A stretch of 64,000 bases of DNA from Alloascoidea africana (GCA_030581615.1 JAKTTT010000073.1:1-64000), one strand, 5' to 3'; counted from the first letter of the stretch, positions 10,862-22,139 are shown. Notes: generated by a model from the sequence alone, not told the origin. Made by a program: numbers and translations.

Positions 10862-13816
10862 CCAGCTACTGGTTATTGTGGCTATTAGCTTTTATAAATA
10901 TTGGTCTAGAGAAATCGTCGCAAGACTGAAAATCAAGCTTGAGGACAGAAGAGGTGAGAGTAAATCAAAACCGAACCAAGCAAAGATAAATCAAAGAGAT
11001 TTCGGAAGGAAAAAGAAGAAAACAAAAGGAAGAGAAGCAAAAAAAAAAAAAAACCTGAAACAAGGGGTGGAGACGAGCTCGAATTTATATAAACACTTTT
11101 TTTCCCCCTTTGCTTTTTGTTGTGGAGGCAAAATAGAGTAAAACGCTTAAAAAAGTTGACTTCAAAATTTTAATCCGAACCATCTATTTGATTGGGTTTA
11201 GAGTTTCCCAGTTTTGACGCGCAATCGCTATCTTTTTGGATCTGCCCCTTTCCGACTATGTTCTGTTCACTCGGGCTTTTTCTTGCGAAGCATAATGCTT
11301 GCATTTGGGAATTTCTTTACAACCATTCCCGAGCGGAATTACCAACCTTTTCACTCGCTGGAGCCTCGAAAAGGAGCATTGAAAATTGCGCGGATGTGAC
11401 TTGCTAGCTTCTGGCTAAGACCTTGGTAGATATGTATATTTCGATGTCAACAGATCCCAAGACTCGCGACAATTCTCAAATAGGCCGATATAGGAATGAA
11501 CCACCGTCAGCACTGTTAACAGGACCGCCTATGTTTACGTTTATTAACTTAGCCTACAGGAGGCAGGCGCTTAAGCGTAGATCCTGCTTGTTGCATTACG
11601 GTTGATGGAAAAATCCAGCCGCATAGGCTCTGGTCTGACATTCCCTCGCATTTCAATAATCTTCTAATTGATTCTTTCGCCTCAGAAAATGAATACGGTA
11701 TGCGAATCTGGATGAACAAAACCCGCTTCACTGTAAAAAGATACAAGCAAGCTAATCTCGGAACAATGAAGTGCCCCCTTTTTTATTTTGTGTTTTCTTT
11801 CTTTTTCCAGTGTCTTAGAGGCTAACTAACGCCTGTGAAGTGTAAAGCGATATGAGGTATGTGCTCACCCGTTCACCGACGTCTATCTCCTGAAGGAGGT
11901 TACACACCAAACTTACTTAATCATGGTTAGACAGACTCCTGTAAGCACCCCTGGCTCTTCTACTTGAATGATTCGCCCTGTTATATCTTTTATTCTACAG
12001 CGCCCCGTTCAAATATGCCCTTCAGAAGAGTCTTTTCGATACTTGGATACTGGAATACAAACAGGTAGTATCGAAATTTTATAGTTTTGGTATGAACGTG
12101 ATGCATCTTTATCTAACTCGGTCCGGATCAATGATGAGTAAAATCCAATTAGTTAGTTGCAATAAAAATTGACAAACTCTATGCAAGCATTTGGAAAAAA
12201 AAAAATGATTCTCCTTTGTGCACGATTACGGGTGTTTGAGTTAGCTCGTGACAAGCCCAACTATTTGGCCAATGCGCTTCCCCAATTAGCTTGATCTACC
12301 AGTTGTGCAAGGATTTCACGCACCCTCTTCGCCAAATTGAGGAAATAGATTTTAACTCTTCTCGGAGTATTTTGGATAGAACTAAACAACTCCACATTTG
12401 GTCAGTATTTTCTAATAACCTGTGTAGGTCTTAATCTGTGTGTCTATTGTTGCCTCCTTGATGCTGAATTGTCAACTCCTGATCATTTTGAGACCACAGC
12501 ATTGCGTAAAAAGTATTTTATTCCATTCTGCGATAATCCGATAGCTGATTTACTTGCAGGTGTCCTGCGTCTTCAAATGAACCAGTATGAAGAAGAGTAA
12601 CAAAGTTGATATTTCCGCGGGAGAGAATGTAGACAAGGCATGAACACTAAACCCGCATACCCCATGAGAAAGTACTTTGACCAGTGATTATGTTATTGTG
12701 TTTCTATTTTCTAGATTGACAATCCTGGGCAAGTTTTGTTCCGGTTGTATATAGGAGTATCAAAGTTTATACCTATGAAGGTTTGAAGGCCAGATTCTAT
12801 CACTACATCAGCCTTCCCGTACCTTGAGACACAGAACCAATTTTCAAATACAGGTCTTACTGTTGAGGTAGGGCTAGGGTTCTAAAGTCTTAGAATTGGC
12901 CTTGATCCACTAGTTTTGCAAAACTTGAATCAAGAATTCAGACGATTATGACTTCTGATGGATCAAAATCTCTATTCTTGTGATATAAACTTAGAGGAAG
13001 CAGGAAAGATATAGCGTCGATGGATGGCAATATATCGAAGCAACATAAATAGGAGGATCTTGAGATGTCATTTTCTCTGTAGTAAAATTGGATTAAAGCT
13101 TTGGAACTAAATGTTCCAATTGGCCGAAACTTTCGTCTTGATTCTTACCTTTAGGTTTCTCGTAACCCCGAATGAACAGAGACAGATGTGAATGTAAACC
13201 CCACAATACCGCAATTGAGTTTCTTCAATCTAAAAAATGAAAGTAATCAATCGACTTTGAGGGAAGAATTGATTTGAGCAAGTTTATATCAATCGTGATT
13301 CAAACCGCTTGGCTTCAATTATAAAAGCCGGAGAAGAGGAACGAAAGATTATGGTCAACTATAACACCACATTTGTACCAATCATGTCAATAAAGCGTAT
13401 TTGATGGATTAAATCGAAGAGTTTGCTAAACGCGCTTTACTTTAACTTAAGACACAAGATTATTAGAGAAACACGACCTTCTGTCACTCCTTATTTGCCG
13501 ACTGCATACACAACTAATAGGTCAATGACCAGTGGAATAATTTAAAACTTCTTAGTTTTCACTGGCATAGATCGTCTGAAAAAGTCAATGACTTCATTTT
13601 AATCTTTGGTCATATGTTGAAGCATTCTATCATTTCCCACCATTATTACTACATTTTAGAATTTGAACCACGAATATTGGAACCGTTTCGCGAATTGCGT
13701 AGACTACAGTTTTGTCAAAAACAGAATTGTATCCCAATAATGCAAACAGATTTGATCACCTCAACGGGGCTTTTTTTTTTTTGCTAAAAAAACCTATAGC
13801 AATGCTAAACTACAGG
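10862..13816. other. Gene-free stretch of almost 3 kb
   Basis: No supported gene. Poly-A (about 11041-11053), the STRE-like words and a TATATAAA lie at the left end; the rest is mixed sequence with short frames only. An ATG followed by a possible 60-bp GT-AG intron at 11941-12000 was examined and not accepted. I looked for an inverted-repeat centromere layout and saw none by eye. Confidence 0.45.
11063..11249. promoter_or_regulatory. Three STRE-like words upstream of ECM13-like gene
   Basis: AGGGG at 11063-11067 and CCCCT at 11105-11109 and 11245-11249. AGGGG/CCCCT is the Msn2/Msn4 stress element in yeasts. A TATATAAA lies among them at about 11087. Target assignment to the ECM13-like gene is by position only. 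Confidence 0.35.
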
Positions 13817-14812
13817 TTATACTAGATTTCCCTCATGCAACCATTCTACAAATCCATCAATAACTGTTGGCCATGCTGCAGTTTCATCATACTTTTCCAA
13901 CTTTGGATCCTTTCTCACTTCACTAAGAAAGCTATAAATCATCATCCACGTGTCATTGGTGATGTTTAGCTTGTACACTTCGGTAATGTATGTAGTCCAC
14001 TTCTCAATATAGCCATCTGGAATAGGCGGGTTCTGTTTCGGCAGAAGCAGCTGCCAATACTCCAAAGCAGTGTCAAAGGCTACACTCAAGATAAAAGTTA
14101 GTGCATTTTCCAGATAAAATAAAGAGAAACAAGACTTACGCAATGCTCTTTTATTCTCAGGAAGTACAAAATGAAATGTGAATTGGTAGACTTCCTCCAG
14201 ATACTTGCCACCACTAGCCAAGTTTGTTGCGAGAGTCTGAACGTGGCTCTTCATTTGCGCAACAGTGGAAATTCTTCAAGAATAACTTAGTTAGCATTTT
14301 ATCTCATTCCTGTAGATGAAAGGGACGTACCCTAATTCTCCCCAAGCCTTGATGAAATCCTTTTTCTGTATCTTTCCAGCTGAAGGCGACTTTAACAGAT
14401 GAGATACAGCCAACGCTATAGGATCTTCCAGATCAACCCCTAGATCGTCAAAGTACTTTATGGTTCCATCCACCCCTATAACAGAGCTATCTTCAGCGTC
14501 TAGGATTGCATGTTAGACGTCCCATCCCTTACTACACTATGCTCTCACTGGGAAGGTTCATACCTCTGTACTCCTCAAAAATCTCTGAAAGATCCTGCTC
14601 AAATTTCACGGACGAATCATTATTGGTCAGGAAGTCGTCGATTGCCTTTTCCAGGTTCCAGTTGTTGCTTTTCAAGTAGATGTTGGCGGTGCTTGCCGAT
14701 GAATTCGTGTACTCTATAAACCGATTCTTTAGCCGCTGTCTTTGAGACTGCGATTGCCATGAAGAGTCAGAGCCTTGGAGCCCAGCAGAAACCGAAAAGT
14801 CGATCTTACCAT
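13817..14812 (-). CDS. DCN1: Dcn1, NEDD8/Rub1 E3 for cullins, five exons
   Basis: Scaffold-type E3 that joins Ubc12 to the cullin WHB domain for neddylation. Exons on the minus strand: 14812-14810 (ATG only), 14747-14564, 14499-14331, 14273-14140 and 14079-13817. All four introns (57-64 bp) have GTAAGA, GTATGA, GTACGT and GTAAGT donors; phases agree and give 250 residues (S. cerevisiae 269). The N-terminus MSQRQRLKNRFIEYTNSS opens the UBA-like domain (about 1-45). The PONY/DCUN1 domain follows, with DPIALAVSHLL and DFIKAWGELG, and ends with the diagnostic YDETAAWPTVIDGF near residues 230-243. The first exon is only the start codon, so the reading frame alone would suggest a false N-terminus. 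It is divergent from APC2, start codons 127 bp apart. Confidence 0.92.
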
Positions 14813-14939
14813 TGCGTATTGCGCTCGGTGCAGCGGTTCTCTGGTTTCTGGTGTTTTCGGTTTTGCCGCCCTGGGAGCGTGTGTGGCCAGAAAGCCCGTC
14901 TCCTTCCATCCCAACCATCACTCCCTCCGTCTGGACCCC

Positions 14940-17251
14940 ATGACAACAGTCCCGAAACGCCAGTTCCTGAGAGTGTTCCCGCCTCCCGTCCCTGCCCAGG
15001 CCTCCGACGGCTGGCATCGTTCGTTGGACATAGTGAGCGGCTGGCTAGACCCGAATACCGCTTGTCAAGGTTCGTATGGCGTTTGAAGTATCGCGAAAGC
15101 AACAGTACTAAGACCATGCTGTGTAGAGCCATCAGAAGAGATAGTTAACGCGTTTAACAATAACACAGGATCTGAAGAAATCGTGCTGAGGACATATACA
15201 TATCAGGTTATAGAGCACTTCAATGCTCGATACTTACCCGCTATCGTCCAGCTCGGGAGCAGCATCTCATGCAACAATGTCCAGGAAATGTCTTTACGAC
15301 TGACAAGCGTTTTTAATGAAGCCCGAACTCGCTACTATTCAAAATTGGAGCCCTGGAACTTCAGCGCTGAATTTGAAGAGCTGTTCAACAAGTCCTTTTG
15401 TGGTTTAGTGGCCAATGCCGTTAGAGAGAGCCAATTGGTTTCTACTCTAACCAAAATTCTAGTTGCACAAAAGGTTCAGTTTTTTGACCAGCAGAAACAT
15501 CTGTCAGAGTTACTTATCATTTTAAGGAGATTTGGACTTGGCCATGATGTTGACTGTATTATCGGAAATATAGCCAATGCCAGGATAGATCACGAAATAC
15601 TGGGCTTTAGAAACGTGTGGCACAAAGAGGCATTGCCGGTTTACTTCAAATGGCTGAAAGATGAATTGATTCCAGCAATGAGTCAATATTCAGCGTCCTT
15701 TCAGAATAACGACATGTGTGTAAAACTGGGGACACAAGGAATGAAAAAATTAATGCACTTGCGAATATCTGAAAGCTTCGACTTGGTGCGAAATTACCCA
15801 AGTTCCAGCCCTTCATTACAGGAAATGAGACAATGGCTGAACACTCCCCAAGAAAGATCCCAATTAGCCGTTCGATTCATTCAGCTATGCAACTCTCGTT
15901 TGCTGCATTCAGGTAGTAACACCAGTGATATTATTGCCTTTTTCATTTCAACCATCAGAAGTTTTTCGATAATCGATCCAAAGTTAGCTATACTGGATAA
16001 AGTCTGCCGGCCCATCAGAAGATATTTAAAGGAACGGCCTGACACGGTCGAAAAGATTGTTTCTGGATTATTGGGCGAAGCGGCTGATGAGCCGTTGAAC
16101 GAATTATGCTCCATGCTGGCTACCAATCAAAGCAAAAACACCTATGCTAGAGATCTTGGGGGATTTACCATGAACTGGATACCAGATCCCATTGACGCTC
16201 TTCCAGATTTTAAGAGAACTTACAAGGAAGACATTATCGAGGCTCTTATATCGCTATATGACAACAAATCTATATTTAGCTCCGAATTTGTCAAAAATTT
16301 CAATCGCAAACTCCTTCAGCTTAATCAATCCCTCTCAACTTCAAAGGATTTTGACGATTTGATCAAGAATTTGGATCTTTTGAAAATGAAATTTCAAATG
16401 GACGACTTCCAGACTGTGGATGTGATGATCAAGGACATACAAGATTCTCGACTGATGAATAGCTCCATTCATTCCAATAGCAAAGAAATTGACGCCAACT
16501 TTAGCATGAATATTCTATCTAGACTTTATTGGAAAAACTTGGATGAAACTGCACTCAAGCTACCCGAAACAATTGATCGGTATGTTATTACGTTTTGGGG
16601 CGTCTCATTGTTCATTTCTAACTCTAACATAAATATAGCCAATTCCAAATCTATTCAGAAGAGTTCTCCAAAATACGGCGGTCCAGAAAGTTGAGACTTC
16701 TTCCAAAGCTGGGGAATGTCCAGTTAAGCCTTGAGTTCAAGGACCGAAAAGTCGATGTTAATTGCACTCCTGAGCAGGCTGTAGTGATCAAACAATTTGA
16801 CAGTCAATCAAAGCAATCAAGAGATGAGTTGAATGAAGCGTTTAAAGATCAATTGACACGAACAGCGTTGAACAAAGCAATAGCTTTTTGGATCAAGCAA
16901 AATGTCATACGGGAATTGGAAGATAATGTATTCAAGACAGTGGAAGAGCTTTCGGAGTTGGAGGATGGTTCACAAAACGATGATGCTATGGAAGACCTGG
17001 ATAATCTGGAAGAGGATGATGCCGCCCAGGAAAATATAAACAAAATGAAGTCTCTAATTCCTTTTATAACAGCAATGCTATCCAATATGGGGACCATGCC
17101 AATTGAAAGGATACACATGGTACTTTCAAAATTTGTTCCTAGCGAGACGCCATACACTGCGACAAAGGATCAACTGGCTGACTTTTTAAATTACCTTATT
17201 GATGAGGAAAAATTGGAAAAAGTTGGAGACAATTACAAAGTGAAAAGATAG
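14940..17251 (+). CDS. APC2: Apc2, cullin-homology subunit of the anaphase-promoting complex, three exons
   Basis: Catalytic-core subunit of APC/C that with Apc11 transfers ubiquitin to securin and cyclins. Exons: 14940-15069, 15127-16579 and 16639-17251, giving 731 residues (S. cerevisiae 853). The middle exon has the cullin-repeat region (LIILRRFGLGHDVDCIIGN) and the cullin-homology core (DLGGFTMNWIPDPIDALPDF). The third exon holds the RKLRLLPKLGNVQLSLEF block and the C-terminal WHB-like winged helix (LIPFITAMLSNMGTMPIERI) near 650-731. Intron 2 (16580-16638) has donor GTATGT, branch TCTAAC. Intron 1 (15070-15126) is less certain: branch TACTAAG and acceptor TGTGTAG are good, but the donor is GTTCGT; it is the choice that keeps frame and joins the N-terminal exon (MTTVPKRQFLRVFPPP) to the body. 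Confidence 0.88.
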
Positions 17252-17299
17252 CGGGCTATAAAGCCAAGAAAAAAATAAGATTTATAAGTTTCTTCATGC

Positions 17300-18442
17300 C
17301 TACGCGGCTATAGCTTTTGTATCCCAAACATGAACTATTTCGTCCCATCCTACAGTGCTCACCCATCCAGGGCTCCCCCATAAACTCCAATCGCATCCTA
17401 TTACAAACTCCCTATGCTGGTTAAAAGTCCCTAAACATCCTTTATTATGATGAATTCTTGATAAAAATCTTGCCTTCTCATCGCTCTGATCTTTCCATAT
17501 CTTGCATGTCATGTCATATGAGCAGGAGAGTATCATGTCTCCCGCATGGGGACTCCAAGATACTTTTCTGATGGCGTACTCATGACCGAGCATTTCATTC
17601 AAGGGGCTGGGTCCTACATTGTGAAAAGATGCACCTGGGGTCCCACTAGGGGGATGCGACAGGTTTTGTATCATTCTCAGATCCCATATCTTAATTGCTC
17701 TGTCCACTCCCGCAGATGCGACTATCGTCGATCGATATTTGTTCCAGTCTACAGTTAGCGCTTCAAATCCGCCATGTGCAACAATGTCCAGTTGCAAAGG
17801 GCGGGGTGCTCGTATGTCCCACACGTGTAAATGGGAGGTTGAATGTGACGAAATCAGAGTGCTAGGGCTATGAGGCGAAAATACAGCATTGTAAACGCAA
17901 TCTTTCTGTCCTGGAGGCAAATCAGGACCTGTTGTTGGCTTATGTGACATTGGCACCGCTGTGTTACCAGCTGCTACCGGTGCAACCTGGTTTGAAGGGT
18001 CTCGTGGTGATATAAGCGTTGTTAAAGAAGAAGGTCTATTAGGGGTCCAAATTTTGACTGTTCCGTCCCAGCTCGAAGACGCAAAAGTTGATTTCTCCAC
18101 AAGATTCCAGTTCACCGAGAATACTTCTTTCTTGTGTTCAAACCAGTTTTGAATAGGGTAGTCCTTTAAAGTGATATCGAAAAGTTTGATTGTTCCGTCT
18201 CCACAAGCCACCACAACTTGATTTTCATGTACCTCGGACCAACTGAGATCAAACAATCCATCCTGTGTCAGGAAAGCACTTTCGCACTGGATCATACCGT
18301 CATCCCGAATGTCCAACACAAACAGCTTCCCGTTGCCCACTAGGCCAAAGTTGGCCGATGTGGCACACGCAAGCTTGTTATCATAAAACGGAGAATATTG
18401 AACGCCGTATCCATTGTACCCGGTCGTTCTGAACGAGAGCAT
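17300..18442 (-). CDS. PEX7: Pex7, receptor for PTS2 peroxisomal proteins
   Basis: WD40 propeller that binds the nonapeptide PTS2 signal and, with a Pex20/Pex18-type partner, carries cargo such as thiolase into peroxisomes. The 380-residue length matches S. cerevisiae Pex7 (375). The diagnostic start (TTGYNGYGVQYSPFYDNKLA, then SANFGLVGNGKLFVLD) is present. WD repeats are visible: DLSWSEVHENQ...DGTIKLFD (about 65-90), FSVNWNLVEKSTFASSSWDG...KIW, VFSPHSPSTLISS...VWDIR, VDWNKYRSTIVASAGVDR..IKIWDLR, VSWSPHAGDMILSCSYD...KIWKD and a last VIGCDWSLWG...VHVWDT. A Ser/Thr/Pro-rich loop of about 35 residues sits between repeats 3 and 4. Single exon; it converges on APC2 with 48 bp between stops. Confidence 0.95.
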   Translation of the reverse strand: MLSFRTTGYNGYGVQYSPFYDNKLACATSANFGLVGNGKLFVLDIRDDGMIQCESAFLTQDGLFDLSWSEVHENQVVVACGDGTIKLFDITLKDYPIQNWFEHKKEVFSVNWNLVEKSTFASSSWDGTVKIWTPNRPSSLTTLISPRDPSNQVAPVAAGNTAVPMSHKPTTGPDLPPGQKDCVYNAVFSPHSPSTLISSHSTSHLHVWDIRAPRPLQLDIVAHGGFEALTVDWNKYRSTIVASAGVDRAIKIWDLRMIQNLSHPPSGTPGASFHNVGPSPLNEMLGHEYAIRKVSWSPHAGDMILSCSYDMTCKIWKDQSDEKARFLSRIHHNKGCLGTFNQHREFVIGCDWSLWGSPGWVSTVGWDEIVHVWDTKAIAA

Positions 18443-18830
18443 GGTCTCCTTTTAAGTTGAGTAAGTGGAGCAGAAGGAAGAAGACTTTATTTTTGCCCGC
18501 CAATATCCAAGAGCCCGGCATGAGTAATGTATGAGTAAGCAGAAACTAGGAACTTTTAACGAGCAGATCGAGTTGCTAAGAAATGCATCCTATTGTTTAC
18601 AAAGCCAAGAGGTCCACCTTCAGCTATCGCTGTAGCCTATTTGACAACTATCGGAAATCGCTTGTTTATCTCCACTTTGAAAAATCTTGTGCGGGTGTTA
18701 TTCATATGCTAGGAGGAAAGTTTCTATGCACGTGATCTTCTGTTAAACGTTTCTCCTAGTTACCCTTCTTAAGCTTTTTTTGTGTAAACAACACAATTTT
18801 GAGTCCAATTCTGTTCCTTTAGGGCACATC
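18443..18830. promoter_or_regulatory. Divergent promoter region PEX7 / KH-protein gene
   Basis: 388 bp between the two start codons. A CACGTG word lies at about 18730. No gene is seen in it. Confidence 0.45.
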
Positions 18831-21800
18831 ATGTCAACAGCTTATCCTTCTCCTGGAGTGGACGAGCCGTCTTCTCCCCAATCGTCGGTGTCGGACGATG
18901 AGACTCTAATGGTTTCTTTTCTACTCAAATATACCTTTTTGACGCCTCCGACCCCGGACAATTCTGGAGATGTGGTTATGTTTTCAACCGAAAGCTCCCA
19001 GCAACTTTGGCACCAACCCAAACTGCAATTAGGAGAGCTACTGGAAAATACCGATAATACCAATAATTCAATTGTATCTCCTAGTGATCCCAACTTTGAG
19101 GAGTACATTGCTGACAAGTTAGTCATGGATAATATTGATACTCTGCTAGCTGATGTTATTGATCTGAATAAACAGGGCAAGGTCAAGGCCTACTTAAACC
19201 AATCACAGAGAATGGACTCGGTTGTGTCAATATCTCTTATTGGAAAGCACAGGCTTGTATCAGATGCGCGATCCAGAATCTTTGAGCACTATTACAGAGT
19301 GGAGAAAAAGCATATTGGGGCAGAAGTATCTGATATATTTGATTCTGATAAAAAGTTAAGGGGGGATCTAATTGAGGGGCTAAATGATATCAGTAAATTT
19401 TTTTCTGTTTCGATATTCATTACCAATTTCAATAACCGAGAATCATATGGTTTGGGATATCATTCTGACCTGATAACCGACGCAACATCTTTAAAACCAT
19501 ATCATATCTATATCCATGGAGATCAAGACAATGTGAGACTAGCTGAAATCCGAACAGAGATTTTACTAGCACATTTGCGGGGCAGTTTTGTAGATTCTGT
19601 CCCCATTGATTTAAGCATATTACCACTCGTTGGAGGCTGCAAATTTGCCAACTTCAAGAATATCACCCTACAGACAAATACCAAACTACTTTTACCAAAT
19701 CTTTTACCAGAAGTTTTTGCCAGTCAACCAAACACTAACAATAGTCCGAAAGATAAAAATCTGATTTTTATCACTGGAATGAAGGCATCTGTATTATTGG
19801 CGAAAGCTCTTTTAGAAGAGATCATTTCCAAAGTTAAGGAGAACATTTTTTTTAAGGACTGTCCTATTTCACTCGCAAAATGCGATTTACTAGCTCTAAA
19901 ATATCAGGATAAGCTTAAGGACATTATGAAAAGACATGGAACTTTTATTCAAATCCCATATCTCGGAGCAAGCAAAGGGATAATTCGGGTTCAAGGAGAT
20001 TCAGACATTTTCACAACAAACACAATTAATGATATTATGTTACTTGTCACCGAATTTTATAACGCAAGCTATTGCGTACACGATGGCAGAGTAACTCGGA
20101 ATGAAAAGGACAAGAAAGAGTATTTTATTCCACCTTCATCCAAAAGTATTGAGCTTACTGAGCTAGCCAAGATTTTGGACCGAATTTCTAGGGAGAGTGG
20201 TGCATTTATCTCACATCTCGGAAGCTCTTTTAATATAATTGGGTATCGCACGCACGCAAAGAAAGCTGTATCAATGATGAGAAGCTTGCCGCTTTATCAG
20301 GACTTAAAGTGCCAGATAAGTTATCGGTTAGAACTCTCAATTGACCAACGGGAGTTTATTGCGGGGAAAAAGAATGGGAAGATTCATAAGATTATGAACT
20401 CAACAATGTGTTTCATTAAGTTTAACCCATTCAACGAGTTTAACTTTTTTATTGACATAATTGCAGATGACTATGAAGCTTCTGCAAACGGAATCCAACT
20501 TTTGGAAGATGAACTGCCTTCCGAAATATCTTTTTTCATACCCGAAACCTTTCATAAACAAGTGATTGGAACAGGAGGGCATAGTATTCAAAAGCTCATG
20601 AAGCAATACAATGTGTTTATTAAGTTCTCCAATGGATATGAAAATGTCCCCAATGCATACTCCCATGTGAGACTTGACAATGTCGTTATTCGATGCCCCA
20701 CAAAGAATGCGAGAAATATTCCACTTGCTAAGCAACAACTGGAAGCACAAATAAAAAACAAGGAGGAGGAGAATCTCTCAAACACATTTATTCACATATC
20801 CCGAAGCGGCCGAAGAATTCTTTTAACTCAAAGGGCCAACTTCATTCTTGACATTGAGAAGAAGACCAACACGTATATCAAGTTTCCCGAGCAAGAGTCT
20901 ACAGGAACCAACAGCCTGATTGAAATAAGGGGGTTTGGCCTTGCTTCCGAGGAGGCCGCCAGAATGATCAAGGCTATTGCGCCATTGAACTACGAGTTCC
21001 GCATATCTTACTCTTCAAAGTTCAATGAGGCTGCTGCCGAAACGAATCAAGATTTTATTGAGCAGATCATTGTTCCATTTAGGATAGCTCTTAAGTTGGA
21101 AGTGGAAGTATTTGCACAACCAGAGTATCTTGACAGCACAAATATGGAAACCACAAAGTATCACCGCATTGTATTGACATATGCTCAAGAGCACGCTCCT
21201 GGACTGAAAGAGGCTATTCGAATCTTAACAGGCTATTTGAGGGATAATCAGCTCGATATCATTGATCGTGGTGAGTGCGACTCCATTATAATCGAAAAGG
21301 GCACTGCATCTTCCAGCGCTATAAAAAAGAAACCATATGATCAAGGTTCTCTTCCATATGGAAGCGGGAGAGCTATCCCCAACCTTGAGCCAATGAAGCT
21401 TCCTCATGAGTACAGGGATCGACGCGAGTACAGAGATTATCCTCCTTCTAGAGATATGAAGAGTCACCGTTCTTCAAGAGACTACATAGATCCTAGAGAT
21501 GCTCGTGATGTGAGACCTCCTCGTGATTACCCACCGGAGCCTCCAAGAGATGTTCGATTAATGATGGATCCATACTTGGATGCTCGAGATTTGGACCCTC
21601 GAGATGCTCGCTATATGTCTCGACCACCCCCGCCAACTGTTTACGCTAGAAGCGTGTCTCCCGACCGCCATGAGAGACAATACTATGGCACAGGAATGCC
21701 TCTGCCACCATCAGAGCGATATTCGGACTATCCTCCATCTCATTCTTCAGATGGCTACTATACGAAGCCCATAAGGTACCAGGAGTCATCTCCTGGATAT

Positions 21801-21914
21801 GAACTTCCTCCTTCCAGTCCCAGGTTGAACCGCAATTATTCTTATGAAAGAGAAATGGGTGATGCTGCTCCGGAGAGACTCAGGTATAGAGATGAACGAA
21901 GCAGATACAGATGA
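18831..21914 (+). CDS. KH-domain RNA-binding protein, YLL032C-like
   Basis: A 1027-residue protein starting at the first real ATG (the open frame extends 17 codons upstream without ATG). At least one clear KH domain: residues about 565-650 with VIGTGGHSIQKLMKQYNVFI and the GxxG loop at 580-583, then VVIRCPTKNARNIPLAKQQL. Flanking segments (FIQIPYLGASKGIIRVQG; FINISRSGRR-like at about 655; a KASVLLAKALLEEI helix at about 325) look like degenerate KH units, so a multi-KH, vigilin-like layout is likely. The C-terminal 180 residues are Arg/Asp/Tyr/Pro-rich with repeated RDAR, RDYP and DPRD units. The overall pattern is closest to S. cerevisiae YLL032C, a ribosome-associated protein of unknown role, but that protein lacks such a tail as far as I recall. 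Function is inferred as mRNA or ribosome binding only. Confidence 0.75.
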   Translation: MSTAYPSPGVDEPSSPQSSVSDDETLMVSFLLKYTFLTPPTPDNSGDVVMFSTESSQQLWHQPKLQLGELLENTDNTNNSIVSPSDPNFEEYIADKLVMDNIDTLLADVIDLNKQGKVKAYLNQSQRMDSVVSISLIGKHRLVSDARSRIFEHYYRVEKKHIGAEVSDIFDSDKKLRGDLIEGLNDISKFFSVSIFITNFNNRESYGLGYHSDLITDATSLKPYHIYIHGDQDNVRLAEIRTEILLAHLRGSFVDSVPIDLSILPLVGGCKFANFKNITLQTNTKLLLPNLLPEVFASQPNTNNSPKDKNLIFITGMKASVLLAKALLEEIISKVKENIFFKDCPISLAKCDLLALKYQDKLKDIMKRHGTFIQIPYLGASKGIIRVQGDSDIFTTNTINDIMLLVTEFYNASYCVHDGRVTRNEKDKKEYFIPPSSKSIELTELAKILDRISRESGAFISHLGSSFNIIGYRTHAKKAVSMMRSLPLYQDLKCQISYRLELSIDQREFIAGKKNGKIHKIMNSTMCFIKFNPFNEFNFFIDIIADDYEASANGIQLLEDELPSEISFFIPETFHKQVIGTGGHSIQKLMKQYNVFIKFSNGYENVPNAYSHVRLDNVVIRCPTKNARNIPLAKQQLEAQIKNKEEENLSNTFIHISRSGRRILLTQRANFILDIEKKTNTYIKFPEQESTGTNSLIEIRGFGLASEEAARMIKAIAPLNYEFRISYSSKFNEAAAETNQDFIEQIIVPFRIALKLEVEVFAQPEYLDSTNMETTKYHRIVLTYAQEHAPGLKEAIRILTGYLRDNQLDIIDRGECDSIIIEKGTASSSAIKKKPYDQGSLPYGSGRAIPNLEPMKLPHEYRDRREYRDYPPSRDMKSHRSSRDYIDPRDARDVRPPRDYPPEPPRDVRLMMDPYLDARDLDPRDARYMSRPPPPTVYARSVSPDRHERQYYGTGMPLPPSERYSDYPPSHSSDGYYTKPIRYQESSPGYELPPSSPRLNRNYSYEREMGDAAPERLRYRDERSRYR

Positions 21915-22139
21915 TGAAAACATTTCAAAAGCATAGTTTTTATGAACAACTCTGTTTTTTAGTACAGATTCTTTTTACGCACAAATTAAGCTGTTACAGA
22001 ATTTTGAACCAGAATTAGATATCAGTAAATACGTGGTTACTTTTAACAATATAAATTTTGGAAAGGCGAGAGCAATTAACAATTCATTATTGGGGGGTAT
22101 TTCAAGTTCTTCTAATTATTTAAGTATCACGATAATTCT

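Noticed and set aside
11923-12170. Possible small spliced gene (ATG, then GT-AG intron 11941-12000)
   Set aside because: The donor and acceptor are acceptable, but no CTAAC-like branch is present. The in-frame continuation stops early, and the more protein-like frame does not join in phase.
10862-13816. Centromere with inverted repeats
   Set aside because: I looked for long reverse-complement arms in the gene-free stretches and saw none by eye; this was not computed.
14759-15148. 129-codon plus-strand frame and its overlapping neighbours between DCN1 and APC2
   Set aside because: Covers the GC-rich divergent promoter; the APC2 exon from 14940 in another frame fits the family, this one does not.
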